This document shows, one piece after another, positions 43,379 to 52,439 of a DNA stretch of 64,000 nt (positions are counted from its first letter, which is position 1; each line of letters begins with the position of its first letter). This DNA comes from Pseudomonas pseudonitroreducens. Its GTDB lineage: Bacteria; Pseudomonadota; Gammaproteobacteria; Pseudomonadales; Pseudomonadaceae. The notes under the pieces are model-generated. The model saw nothing but the letters and a program-made list of their open reading frames with translations, did not search any database and was not told where the DNA came from. The translations under genes were made by a program, and so were the position numbers. The DNA is taken from NCBI RefSeq assembly GCF_021603645.1, contig NZ_BQHJ01000003.1, forward strand, positions 1 through 64,000. Reading direction: 5' to 3'.

Positions 43379-44497
43379 ATGGAAGGCAAGGGCACTGGCG
43401 CGTGGCTGCTGGCCCTGGGGGCACTGGCGCTGAGTGTGCCGGCAGGGGCGGACGAGCCCTGGGTGGCCTTCACGCAGAACGATCTGGTCGGTTTCAAGGA
43501 CTCGCGAGGCGCGGTCAAGGTCGCCCCGACGCTCGTCCAGGGCCTCACTCTGGCTCGCCGTTTCGAGCGCATCATTGCTGCCGGCGAGGAAACCGCCGAC
43601 GGTTACCGAACCTACTACCTGCTGCGTGACGGACGCCAGGTCGCGCCGGGCTCGCTGTACTTCTTCGACAACGCGCCGGTCTGCGAGAGTGAGGACAGCA
43701 TTCGCTTCCGCGATCACCAGCGCGACAAGGTCGGCTTCCTCGATGGTAACGGCCAGGTGCTGATCGCCGCCGAGCTGAGCGACGCCAGCGCCATGCATAA
43801 CGGCATGGTCGTCGCGTTGAAGGGGGCCAGCCGAACCTGCGCTGATCCGGGCACCAGCCTGGAACATTGCGAGCACCGGAGCTGGAAGGGCGGCACCCAA
43901 TTGCTGCTCGATCGCCACGGCAAGACGCTGGTGTCGAACTTCGACAGCACCCGTGCCGGAGCGCTGGACTGGTTCTCGCTACAGATCAGCGAGCAACCTA
44001 CCAGCGACCCGCGCCGCGTCTTCTTCAAGGGCGTCGACGGGCGTTACATCAGCTTCGTCGACATCGAGAAGGACTTCGCCATCTGGTTCAGGGAGGTTTT
44101 CCTCGCGCATCTCGACGACGCCTCGTTGCAGGCGCACAGCGCGGTGCGGGTCTGGAACGGGGAGGGCGGCGAACCGCTGGACGACTGGCGCTCCGCACTG
44201 CCGGCGCAGATGATCCGCCAGCATGGGCCAGTGTTGCGTGAGCGCCTGGAGGCGCTGCGCGCGTCCGCCGACTACGGCGTGCGCCAGGACGACATGGGCT
44301 GGCCGTTCGACCCCGAGAGCGACCCGCAGTACTTCGACAACTGCGGCGAGTTTGCCCAGTGGAAGACCCCGAAGGTCTCGGCCATGGAACATTGGAACCA
44401 GGGCTCGTTCGAGCCGGCCCGGCACGCCAGCTTTGATTTCATCCGCACGGTTGATGGATATCGTTTGGTGGCGTTTTCCATTCCGGCGAAAGAATGA
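43379..44497 (+). CDS. Exported protein of unknown function (WG-repeat-like)
   Basis: 372-aa protein with a signal peptide (residues 1-24, ending PAGA). The pattern of aromatic and Gly residues followed by a short turn (VGFKDSRGAVKVAP, VGFLDGNGQVLIAA, YISFVDIEKD) recalls WG repeats, but they are divergent. Three Cys in the middle could form disulfides. The ribosome binding site ACAGGAGG is excellent. It is a single gene between the MFS transporter and the mexVW block, right at the apparent synteny break, and I do not recognise a close family. Confidence 0.7.
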   Translation: MEGKGTGAWLLALGALALSVPAGADEPWVAFTQNDLVGFKDSRGAVKVAPTLVQGLTLARRFERIIAAGEETADGYRTYYLLRDGRQVAPGSLYFFDNAPVCESEDSIRFRDHQRDKVGFLDGNGQVLIAAELSDASAMHNGMVVALKGASRTCADPGTSLEHCEHRSWKGGTQLLLDRHGKTLVSNFDSTRAGALDWFSLQISEQPTSDPRRVFFKGVDGRYISFVDIEKDFAIWFREVFLAHLDDASLQAHSAVRVWNGEGGEPLDDWRSALPAQMIRQHGPVLRERLEALRASADYGVRQDDMGWPFDPESDPQYFDNCGEFAQWKTPKVSAMEHWNQGSFEPARHASFDFIRTVDGYRLVAFSIPAKE

Positions 44498-44615
44498 AAT
44501 GCAGGCTGTTGTCGCAGCGGACTCCGTCCACGATTGGCCCCGCGCGACAGGGAATCACGGCGGGGGCGTTGCATTGGCATTGGTCGGGAAAATCGCCAGG
44601 CACCACGGGCTGACC

Positions 44616-44697
44616 TGTAGGAGCGAGCTTGCTCGCGAACGCGGTTTCGCCTGGGGCATTGGCATCCGGCGGTTCGCGAGCAAGCTCGCTCCTACAA
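44616..44697. repeat. Divergent REP pair
   Basis: TGTAGGAGCGAGCTTGCTCG plus CGAAC at the left and GTTCGCGAGCAAGCTCGCTC plus CTACAAGG at the right form a near-perfect inverted pair around a 28-base loop, a BIME-like arrangement between convergent genes. Confidence 0.9.
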
Positions 44698-44725
44698 GGG
44701 CCTGGCGCATGGATTGATCAGGGAT

Positions 44726-44757
44726 AAAAAAGCCCCGCAGTTGCGGGGCTTTTTCCT
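44726..44757 (-). terminator. Terminator after mexW
   Basis: AAAAAAGCCCCGCA-GT-TGCGGGGCTTTTT hairpin with A and T runs. It ends next to the mexW stop codon and is usable from both sides. Confidence 0.85.
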
Positions 44758-47700
44758 TCAGTGCGCCGTGGCTGGCGCGCCGGCTGCAGCAGGTTTCTTG
44801 TCCGGCTTGGCCAGCAGCGTGTACACGCAGGGCAGCACGAACAGGGTGAACAGCGTACCGACGCTCATGCCGGTGGCGATCACCACGCCGATGTCGAAGC
44901 GGCTCACCGCGCCGGCGCCGCTGGCGAACAGCAGCGGCGTCACGCCCAGCACCATCGCCGCGGTGGTCATCAGCACCGGGCGCAGGCGGATCGCCGCGGC
45001 TTCCTCCACCGCCTCGCGCACCGACAGGCCGCGCTCGTGGCGCAACTGGTTGGCGAACTCGACGATGAGGATGCCGTGCTTGCTGATCAGCCCGATCAGC
45101 GTCACCAGGCCCACCTGGGTGTAGATGTTCAGGCTCGACAGGCCGAGGAACAGCGGGATCAGCGCACCACAGATCGACAGCGGCACCGTGACCATGATCA
45201 CCAGCGGGTCGCGGAAGCTCTCGAACTGTGCCGCCAGCACCAGGAAGATCACTGCCAGCGCCAGGGCGAAGGTGATCATCAGCGCGCTGCCTTCCTGCAC
45301 GAACTGCCGCGAGGCGCCGGCGTAGTCGAAGGAGAAGCCGCGCGGCGATTCCTCTTCGGCAAAACCACGCACCGTCTCGATGGCCTCGCCCATGCTGACC
45401 ATCGGCACGCCGGAGATGATCGCCGAGTTCAACTGCTGGAACTGGTTGAGCTGGCGCGGGCGCGCGCGCTCGTGGAAGGTCACCAGGGTCGATAGCGAGA
45501 TCAACTGGCCGCTCTGGCTCTTCACGTAGTAATTGTTCAGCCAGCTGGGGTTGTCGCGGAAGGCGCGCTCGACCTGGGCGATTACCTTGTAGCTGCGCCC
45601 GTCGATGGTGAAGCGGTTGATCTCGCCCTCACCCAGCAGCGCGCCCAGGGACACGCCGAGGTCCTGCATGCTCACGCCCATCTGCGCGGCCTTGGCGCGA
45701 TCGATGTCGACCACCAGCTCGGGCTTGTCGAAGGCCAGATCGAGGTCGAGGAAGGCGAACTTGCCCGATTCCTCCGCGCGCTTCTTCACCCGCTCGGCCA
45801 CCTGCAGCAGCGACTGGTAGTCGCTGGCGGTGTTGATCACGAACTGGAACGGCAGGCCCTCGCCGGTGCCCGGCAGCGACGGCAGGTTGAAGCCGAAGAT
45901 CTGCAGGCCGGGGATCTTGTCCAGCTCGCCCTGTACCGCGCGCAGCAGTTCCATCTGGCTGCGCTCGCGTTCGTCCCAGGGCTTGAGCAGCATGCCGCCG
46001 ATGCCGGTCTGCACGCCGTTGTAGCCGTTGATCTGGAACGCCGAATAGTACTCGGGGAACTTGCGGAAGATGCCCTCGAACTCGGCGGTGTACTTCGACA
46101 GGTAGTCCAGGTTCGCCGTCTGCGGCGCACTGGCCATGATGAAGACGATGCCCTGGTCTTCCTCCGGCGCCAGTTCCTTGTGGGTGAACATCATCAGCAG
46201 CGGGATGATCGCCAGCACCAGCAGGGCGAAGACGATCACCACCGGACGGCTGTTCAGCGTGCCGTGCAGGGCGCGCTGATAACGCTGCTTGAGACCCTCG
46301 AAGATCAGGTCCAGGCGATGGGCCAGGCCGCTGGGGTTTTCGTCGTGGCGCAGCAGGCGCGAGCACATCATCGGCGACAGCGTCAGGGCGACGATGCCGG
46401 AGATGGTCACGGCACCGGCCAGGGTGAAGGCGAACTCCTTGAACAGCGCGCCGGTCAGGCCGCTGAGGAAACCGATGGGCGCGTACACGGCGGCCAGGGT
46501 GATGGTCATGGTCACCACCGGCACGGCGATTTCCCGCGCGCCCTCGATGGCGCCCTGGAACGGCGATTTGCCCTCCTCGATGTGCCGGTGGATGTTCTCC
46601 ACCACCACGATGGCGTCGTCTACCACCAGGCCGATGGCGAGCACCATCGCCAGCAGCGTCAGCAGGTTGATCGAGTAGCCCATCATCTGCATGAAGAACA
46701 GCACGCCGATCATCGACAGCGGGATGGTCACCACCGGGATGATCACCGAGCGGAACGCGCCGAGGAACAGGAACACCACGACGATGACGATCAGGATCGC
46801 CTCGGCCAGGGTCTTCACCACCTCGTCGATGGACGCCTGGATGAAGCGCGTGGCGTCGTAGGCGATGGAGACTTTCAGGCCCGGCGGCAGCTGCTCTTCC
46901 AGCTCCGGCATCTTCGCGCGGACTTCCTTGATCACATCCAGCGGGTTGGAGCTGGGCGTGCCCTTGATGCCGATGTATACCGACGGGATGCCGTTGAACG
47001 AACTGACCGCGTCATAGCTTGCCGCACCCAGTTCGATACGCGCGACGTCGCCCATCAGCACGCGGCGGTCACCCGCGGTCTTCAGCGGGATGGCGGCGAA
47101 GGCTTCCGGGGATTTCAGGTCGGTGGAGGCGTTTACCGAGGTGACCACCAGCTCGCCCTTCACCTCACCGGCGGCGGAGAGGAAGTTGTACTCGCGCACC
47201 GCGCTGGCCACGTCGCCGGCGGTGATGCCGTAGGCGGCCATCTTCACCGGGTCGAGCCACAGGCGCATGGCGAAGACCTGGTTGCCGAGGATCTCGGCCT
47301 CGGCGATGCCCGGCAGGGTGGCGAGCTTGGGCTGGATCACCCGCGACAGGTAGTCGGTGATCTGCGGGTTGTTCATCTGCTCGCTGAAGAAGCTGATGTA
47401 CATCAGCGCCGAGGCGTCGGCCGCTTCCTTGTCGAGGATCGGGTCTTCGGCATCCGGCGGCAGCTGGGTCTTCACCTCGCCGATCTTCGACAGCAACTCG
47501 GTGACCAGGCGATCGGTGTTGGCGCCGATGTGCGCGTAGATCGAGATCACCGAGTAGTTCTGCCGGCTCACCGAGGTCATGTAGTCGATGCCTTCGGCGC
47601 TGGCCAGGCTCTGCTGCAGCGGCTGGGTGATGTAGCCCTGGATGGTCTCGGCGTTGGCGCCGGCATAGAAGGTGGTGACGGTGATCAGCGCGTTTTCCAT

Positions 47701-47814
47701 CTGCGGATATTCGCGGATCACCAGCTTGCTGAAGGCCTGCATACCGAGCAGGACGATCAGCAGGCTGACCACGGTCGCCAGCACGGGGCGACGGATAAAG
47801 GGATCGGTGAACAT
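44758..47814 (-). CDS. mexW: RND multidrug efflux pump, inner-membrane transporter MexW
   Basis: 1018-aa HAE1-family RND transporter, the same length as P. aeruginosa MexW. It starts MFTDPFIRRPVLATVV, has the large periplasmic loops after TM1 and TM7, and in TM4 the proton-relay pair Asp-Asp within GLVVDDAIVVVENIH. It is encoded 83 bases after mexV. No outer-membrane channel gene follows; MexVW is known to use OprM, encoded elsewhere. There is no adjacent regulator either. Confidence 0.9.
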   Translation of the reverse strand: MFTDPFIRRPVLATVVSLLIVLLGMQAFSKLVIREYPQMENALITVTTFYAGANAETIQGYITQPLQQSLASAEGIDYMTSVSRQNYSVISIYAHIGANTDRLVTELLSKIGEVKTQLPPDAEDPILDKEAADASALMYISFFSEQMNNPQITDYLSRVIQPKLATLPGIAEAEILGNQVFAMRLWLDPVKMAAYGITAGDVASAVREYNFLSAAGEVKGELVVTSVNASTDLKSPEAFAAIPLKTAGDRRVLMGDVARIELGAASYDAVSSFNGIPSVYIGIKGTPSSNPLDVIKEVRAKMPELEEQLPPGLKVSIAYDATRFIQASIDEVVKTLAEAILIVIVVVFLFLGAFRSVIIPVVTIPLSMIGVLFFMQMMGYSINLLTLLAMVLAIGLVVDDAIVVVENIHRHIEEGKSPFQGAIEGAREIAVPVVTMTITLAAVYAPIGFLSGLTGALFKEFAFTLAGAVTISGIVALTLSPMMCSRLLRHDENPSGLAHRLDLIFEGLKQRYQRALHGTLNSRPVVIVFALLVLAIIPLLMMFTHKELAPEEDQGIVFIMASAPQTANLDYLSKYTAEFEGIFRKFPEYYSAFQINGYNGVQTGIGGMLLKPWDERERSQMELLRAVQGELDKIPGLQIFGFNLPSLPGTGEGLPFQFVINTASDYQSLLQVAERVKKRAEESGKFAFLDLDLAFDKPELVVDIDRAKAAQMGVSMQDLGVSLGALLGEGEINRFTIDGRSYKVIAQVERAFRDNPSWLNNYYVKSQSGQLISLSTLVTFHERARPRQLNQFQQLNSAIISGVPMVSMGEAIETVRGFAEEESPRGFSFDYAGASRQFVQEGSALMITFALALAVIFLVLAAQFESFRDPLVIMVTVPLSICGALIPLFLGLSSLNIYTQVGLVTLIGLISKHGILIVEFANQLRHERGLSVREAVEEAAAIRLRPVLMTTAAMVLGVTPLLFASGAGAVSRFDIGVVIATGMSVGTLFTLFVLPCVYTLLAKPDKKPAAAGAPATAH

Positions 47815-47897
47815 AGCTCAATCCTTTAATGCGGACCCTGCCGGACGACGGCGGGGTCTGTTGGCGCGCAGCATCGAGCGACGCGCCGGCTATGCGA

Positions 47898-49016
47898 TTA
47901 CTGCGGGTCCTTGACGATGGCCACGGCGGTACCGTTGTCCAGCTTGAGCTGGCCGGAGGTCACGACCTCTTCGCCGGCCTTCAGGCCCTCGAGGATCACC
48001 ACGTTGCCTTCGCGGCGCTCGCCGGTCTTCACGAAGCGGCGTTCGACGTCCAGCTTCGGCGCGTCATCGGCCTTGGCTTCTTCGGCTTTCTCGCCGTCCT
48101 TGGGCTTGTGCGGTACCACGACGTACACCGAGTTGCCGTACAGGGTGAAGGCCACGGCGGTTTCCGGGACGATCACCCGCGGCGCGCTGTCGGGCAGCTG
48201 CACTTCCAGGTTGGCGAACATGCCCGGCAGCAGCTTGCCGTCCGGGTTGGCCATGCTGGCGCGAACCAGCAGGTTGCGCGTCTGGTTGTCCACCCGTGGG
48301 CTGATGGCGTCGATCTGCGCGTCGAAGCTCTGGCCTGGATAGGCTGCCACGCGCACCACGACCTTCTGCCCGCGCTTGAGCAGCGGGAAGTCCTGTTCGG
48401 GCAGGAAGAAGTCCACCTGCAGGGTGGAAAGGTCCTGCAGGGTGACGATCTCGGTGCCGGGGGAAACGTAGTCGCCCACGTCTACCTGACGGATGCCGAT
48501 GGTGCCGGAGAAGGGCGCGAGGATGCGCTTCTTCGCCAGCGCCGCCTTGAGCTGCGCAACGGTGGCAGTGGAGCGATTCAACTGCGCGGCGAGGCGGTCG
48601 TACTCGCTCTTGGAAATAGCCTGGCGGCCCACCAGGCTCTTGCCGCGCTCGTACTCGACCTGGGCCAGCCCGAGGTCTGCCTCGGCGGTGCGCAGGGTAG
48701 CCTGCTCGACGTCGGATTCCAGTTGCACGACCGGCTGGCCGACCTTGACCTTGTCGCCGGAGACGAACTGCACGGCACTCACCGTGCCGGAGACTTCCGC
48801 AGTCAGGGTTACGCCCTGGATGGCGCGCAGGGTGCCGATGGCCGCCAGGCGGCTCTGCCAGTCGCGTTCTTCGGCCAGGGTCGCGTTCACGCTCACCGGC
48901 GGGCGGGGAGCCGAGAACATGGCGATCTGTTTGGTGATGGAGAGGTATTTCGAGCCGGCGAGCACCGCAACGATGACGGCAACTACGCCCAGCATGATCA
49001 GCATGCGGCGCAACAT
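47898..49016 (-). CDS. mexV: RND efflux periplasmic adaptor MexV
   Basis: 372-aa membrane-fusion protein. The N-terminal hydrophobic anchor MLRRMLIMLGVVAVIVAVLA is followed by the lipoyl half-motifs, a helical hairpin rich in Leu, Ala and Arg (about residues 105-175) and the beta-barrel part VDVGDYVSPGTEIVTLQDLS. A Lys/Glu/Ala-rich insert (GEKAEEAKADD) lies near residue 310. I use ATG 49016, which follows AGGAACAGGAAG, rather than the longer frame to 49070. It is the first gene of the mexVW operon. Confidence 0.88.
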   Translation of the reverse strand: MLRRMLIMLGVVAVIVAVLAGSKYLSITKQIAMFSAPRPPVSVNATLAEERDWQSRLAAIGTLRAIQGVTLTAEVSGTVSAVQFVSGDKVKVGQPVVQLESDVEQATLRTAEADLGLAQVEYERGKSLVGRQAISKSEYDRLAAQLNRSTATVAQLKAALAKKRILAPFSGTIGIRQVDVGDYVSPGTEIVTLQDLSTLQVDFFLPEQDFPLLKRGQKVVVRVAAYPGQSFDAQIDAISPRVDNQTRNLLVRASMANPDGKLLPGMFANLEVQLPDSAPRVIVPETAVAFTLYGNSVYVVVPHKPKDGEKAEEAKADDAPKLDVERRFVKTGERREGNVVILEGLKAGEEVVTSGQLKLDNGTAVAIVKDPQ

Positions 49017-49305
49017 CTTCCTGTTCCTTGGTACGTGCCTGGCAGCTATCGAGCGCGATCGCTCGCCCACTATTTGCCGGGCGGCCTTCCGTTCGCGCAG
49101 ATGTCGATCAGGCTCTGAAGCCGATACGTGGGACGCCCCGTTGCGGGGCGGAATTGCGCACCTTATTCCTACTTCGAAGGTGAGTCAAAGGTCTGCGTTT
49201 ACAAGACGTTTCCCACAGGTTTTGAAGGGATTACGAGAAATAGGCGCTGAATCGGTGCAGCAGGAAGTACCACGGGAGGGGCCACTTCCGTGTGGCCACA
49301 ACGGG

Positions 49306-50931
49306 TCAGGCGCTGAGCTTGCGGGTGACCTCGGCGATCTCGCCGGAGAGGCCGTGCAAGTGGCGGCTGGCGCCCTGGGTGCGCACCACGTTTTCCTCGT
49401 TGGTGGCGCCGATGGCAGTGATCTCGGTGAGGTTGCGTGAGATGTCCTCGGCGACCGAGGTCTGTTCCTCGGCAGCGGTGGCGATCTGGCGGTTCATGTC
49501 GCGGATTGCCTCCACGGCCAGGGTGATGCTGCGCAGTACTTCGCCGGCCTGGGTGACGCGCTCCACGCCCTGCTCACTGCGGGTCTGGCCATTTTCGATG
49601 GCGCGCAGGGCGTTCACCGAGCCGGTCTGCACGGTGTCGATGATCTGGTGGATCTCGGCGGTGGATTCGGCGGTGCGCTGGGCCAGGGTGCGGACTTCGT
49701 CGGCGACCACGGCGAAACCCCGGCCGGCTTCACCGGCGCGGGCGGCCTCGATGGCGGCGTTGAGGGCCAGCAGGTTGGTCTGGTCGGCGATGCCGCGGAT
49801 CACTTCGAGTACCTTGCCGATGCGCCCGCTGTCGCTTTCCAGGCGGCGGATGACTTCGGCGGTGTTGGCGATCTCGTTGCTCATCTCGGTGATGGTGACG
49901 ATGGTGGTCTTCATCACTTCGCCGCCTTGCTGGGCGTGCTGGTCGGCATCATCGGCGGCGCGCGCGGCGTCGGAGGCGTGGCGCGCGACTTCCTGGGCGG
50001 TGGCGGACATCTCGTGCATCGCTGTGGCCACCTGGTCGGTGCGCGAGAACTGCTCGCGGGTGCCTTCGGCCATCAGGGTGGCGATGGCGTTCAGTTCGCC
50101 GCTGGCGGTGTCCAGCTCGGTGGTGCTGTGCTTTAGGCGGGTGAAGGTCTCGGCCAGGAAGTCGCGCAGGGTGTTGGCGGCGCGGGCAAGGCGGCCCAGT
50201 TCGTCGCGGCGGGTGGCGTCGACTCGCTCGCCGAAGTTGCCTTCGCTGAGTTGGGCGATGTGTTCGATCAGGCGGGCGATCGGGCCGATCAGGTTGCGGT
50301 TGACCAGCCACAGGCTGAGCAGGCCCAGCACCAGGCCGGAAACCAGCAGGATCAGGCTGCCGCTGATCACGGTGCTGTGGGCGCTGGCGGAAATGCTCCC
50401 GGCTTCCTCCTGGGCATCGCGGTGCAAGCCGTCCACCAGGGCGGCCATCTGCTCGCTGGCAGCGCGGTCGATACCCTTCACGGCGGCGTCACCGGCGCGC
50501 GGGTCGCTGCCGGCGGCAAGGTAGGCGTCGCGGCCTTTGCGGTAGGCCTGGCCGAGCTGGCGGTGCTCATCGCGCAGACGCGTTACCTGGGCCTTGAGTT
50601 GCGGGTCGTCGCTGGCGTTCTGTTGCAGGCGGCCGAGCACGTCCTGCACGGCGCGCTCCTGATCCTCGAACTGGCCCCAGTACTTGTTCAGGTCGGCCGG
50701 TTGCTGGCCGCGCAGCAGGACGTTCTTCCACTCCTGCACCTGGATCTTGAAGGCCAGGTTGGCCTGGTCGACCAGTTGCGAGGACTGCAGCGGGCCGTCG
50801 AGCAGGCGCTGGTAGGCGCCGACGCTGCCGGAGAGGAAGTGGAAGCAGGCGAGGGCGATCAGCAGCACGAGCAGCAGGCTGCCGCCCAGCAGCGAAAGGA
50901 TCTGGGTACGCAAGGAAGTGTTGGGGGACAT
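49306..50931 (-). CDS. Methyl-accepting chemotaxis protein
   Basis: 541-aa chemoreceptor. Two membrane helices (about residues 8-33 and 190-210) enclose a 155-residue periplasmic, four-helix-bundle-like ligand domain; a HAMP domain and the long signalling helices follow. The hairpin tip GIADQTNLLALNAAIEAARA plus GEAGRGFAVVADEVRTLA is canonical, so it should couple to CheA/CheW. No CheR-binding pentapeptide is present at the C-terminus. The ligand is unknown. The start at 50931 follows a weak site. Confidence 0.9.
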   Translation of the reverse strand: MSPNTSLRTQILSLLGGSLLLVLLIALACFHFLSGSVGAYQRLLDGPLQSSQLVDQANLAFKIQVQEWKNVLLRGQQPADLNKYWGQFEDQERAVQDVLGRLQQNASDDPQLKAQVTRLRDEHRQLGQAYRKGRDAYLAAGSDPRAGDAAVKGIDRAASEQMAALVDGLHRDAQEEAGSISASAHSTVISGSLILLVSGLVLGLLSLWLVNRNLIGPIARLIEHIAQLSEGNFGERVDATRRDELGRLARAANTLRDFLAETFTRLKHSTTELDTASGELNAIATLMAEGTREQFSRTDQVATAMHEMSATAQEVARHASDAARAADDADQHAQQGGEVMKTTIVTITEMSNEIANTAEVIRRLESDSGRIGKVLEVIRGIADQTNLLALNAAIEAARAGEAGRGFAVVADEVRTLAQRTAESTAEIHQIIDTVQTGSVNALRAIENGQTRSEQGVERVTQAGEVLRSITLAVEAIRDMNRQIATAAEEQTSVAEDISRNLTEITAIGATNEENVVRTQGASRHLHGLSGEIAEVTRKLSA

Positions 50932-51082
50932 CGTGGGTACGCCTCTAAGACGCAAGGTGGGAATCGGTCAGTCTTTGCATCGGCCGGGAGCCCGCGTTTG
51001 TGAGGCCGAGCAGATGAGCGGTAGGGCTTTGGAGCGCTCTGGGACGGGCGTTCCGCTTGATACCATGAGGTTGAGGATCACG

Positions 51083-51163
51083 TAGCAGCGGACTCCGTCC
51101 GCGATCGTTTCCCGGCGGCTCCGAGCGTCGGCGTGGCACATCGCGGACAAAGTCCGCTCCTGC
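51083..51163. repeat. REP-like hairpin, second copy of the GCGGACTTCGTCCGC variant
   Basis: GTAGCAGCGGACTCCGTCCG plus CGATCG and the inverted CATCGCGGACAAAGTCCGCT plus CCTGCG form the same divergent pair as at 34225-34306. The rest of the gap between the MCP and the DUF1513 gene (50932-51190) shows no gene. Confidence 0.78.
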
Positions 51164-51190
51164 GTTCGCCGGTTATTTCGTGGCCGCAGC

Positions 51191-52285
51191 TCAGGCCAGG
51201 TGCAGGTGGTTGTCCCAGAAGGCCGGGGGCAGGTCCAGCGGCGTGCCGGCGATGCGCTCGTTGCGGCAGTCATAGACGCGGCAGCGGCCCTGTCCGGAGG
51301 TGACGACGAAACCGTCCTTCACCGCGCCAACGCCGGCGCAATCGGGTAGCGGCGCGTCCAGGCGCACGGCGCCGGTGTCCAGGTCCCAGATGAAGAAGCG
51401 GTTGCCGCGCGGAGCAGTCAGGGCGACCAGGCGCAGCTTGTCATGGATGGCGACGCTGGCGGTGTACTGGGTCATCGCCAGGCGCTGTTCGTCTGCCAGC
51501 GGGAAGGCTGCGAAGGGCTGGCCGGGGCGCTTGATGGCGAGCAGGTCGGCGCGGTCGTGGGCATCGCCCATGTATTGCTGGCCGGCGACGATGGTGCCGT
51601 CCTTGGCGATCGCCAGGTGGCGCACGCTGTTCATCTGCTGCGGCAGGGTTTCCTTGGAGATCAGCGAGCCGTCGCGGCGCATCAGCACCAGGCTCGGTTC
51701 CATGGCGTCGAGGTTCATTTCCACGCGGCTTTCGGCTTCGGTGCGGATGCCGCCGTTGGCCACCACCAGGGTCTCGCCGTCGGGCATCCAGGACACCTGA
51801 TGCGGGCCGAGGCCATGGGTGGAGACCTCGCCGGTGTGGCTCAGGCGCTCACCGTCGAAGCGGTACACGCCGAGCATGCCGCGGCCCGGATCGGTGGTGT
51901 CGTTCTCGGTGGCATAGAGCCACTCGCCGTCCTTGTGCCACACGCCGTGGCCGTAGAAGTGGCGGTCGGCCTGCGATTCGAGGGTCTGCAGCAGGCGGCC
52001 CTCGTTCAGGTCGATCAGGTAGCTCTGCCGGCCGGGGCGCCGGGCGACGAACAACGCCAGTGGCAGCTCCGGATGCTGCACCACGTCGTGGCAGCGCAGG
52101 CCGACTTCGGTGGCGAAGGCGCAACTGCCATCCAGGCGATAGCCCACGGCGTAGTGCTTGCCATCCGCGTCGTCACGGGCGGACAGCACCAGGGGCTCCT
52201 TGCCCTTGCGTGACAGCGTCCAGCCGCCGAAGGTCAGGGCACCGAGCAGCAGGCTGCCCAGGCCGATCACGTGACGTCGCAACAT
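51191..52285 (-). CDS. DUF1513 beta-propeller protein, twin-arginine signal
   Basis: 364-aa periplasmic protein. The N-terminus MLRRHVIGLGSLLLGAL has a twin-arginine-like motif (RRHVIGL) and a hydrophobic stretch. The rest consists of repeated strand patterns of a seven-bladed propeller (HGLGPHQVSWMPDGETLVVAN, SVRHLAIAKDGTIVAGQQ and others). DUF1513 members accompany imelysin and di-haem genes in iron-uptake loci. The start follows AGAGGTG. It is the last gene of the leftward cluster. Confidence 0.85.
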   Translation of the reverse strand: MLRRHVIGLGSLLLGALTFGGWTLSRKGKEPLVLSARDDADGKHYAVGYRLDGSCAFATEVGLRCHDVVQHPELPLALFVARRPGRQSYLIDLNEGRLLQTLESQADRHFYGHGVWHKDGEWLYATENDTTDPGRGMLGVYRFDGERLSHTGEVSTHGLGPHQVSWMPDGETLVVANGGIRTEAESRVEMNLDAMEPSLVLMRRDGSLISKETLPQQMNSVRHLAIAKDGTIVAGQQYMGDAHDRADLLAIKRPGQPFAAFPLADEQRLAMTQYTASVAIHDKLRLVALTAPRGNRFFIWDLDTGAVRLDAPLPDCAGVGAVKDGFVVTSGQGRCRVYDCRNERIAGTPLDLPPAFWDNHLHLA

Positions 52286-52439
52286 GGCGTTCACCTCTAT
52301 CACTTCTCTTAGTCCATCGGTCTTGCGAGCTAGAGCCAGGTTAGGCGGAAAGGTGCGGCGAATGCGGAGTTGGCTCCAGCCAATGAGCAATCCGACGCAT
52401 CATTTCCAACGACCCGTAGCCGACGCGCAGCAGATCGAA

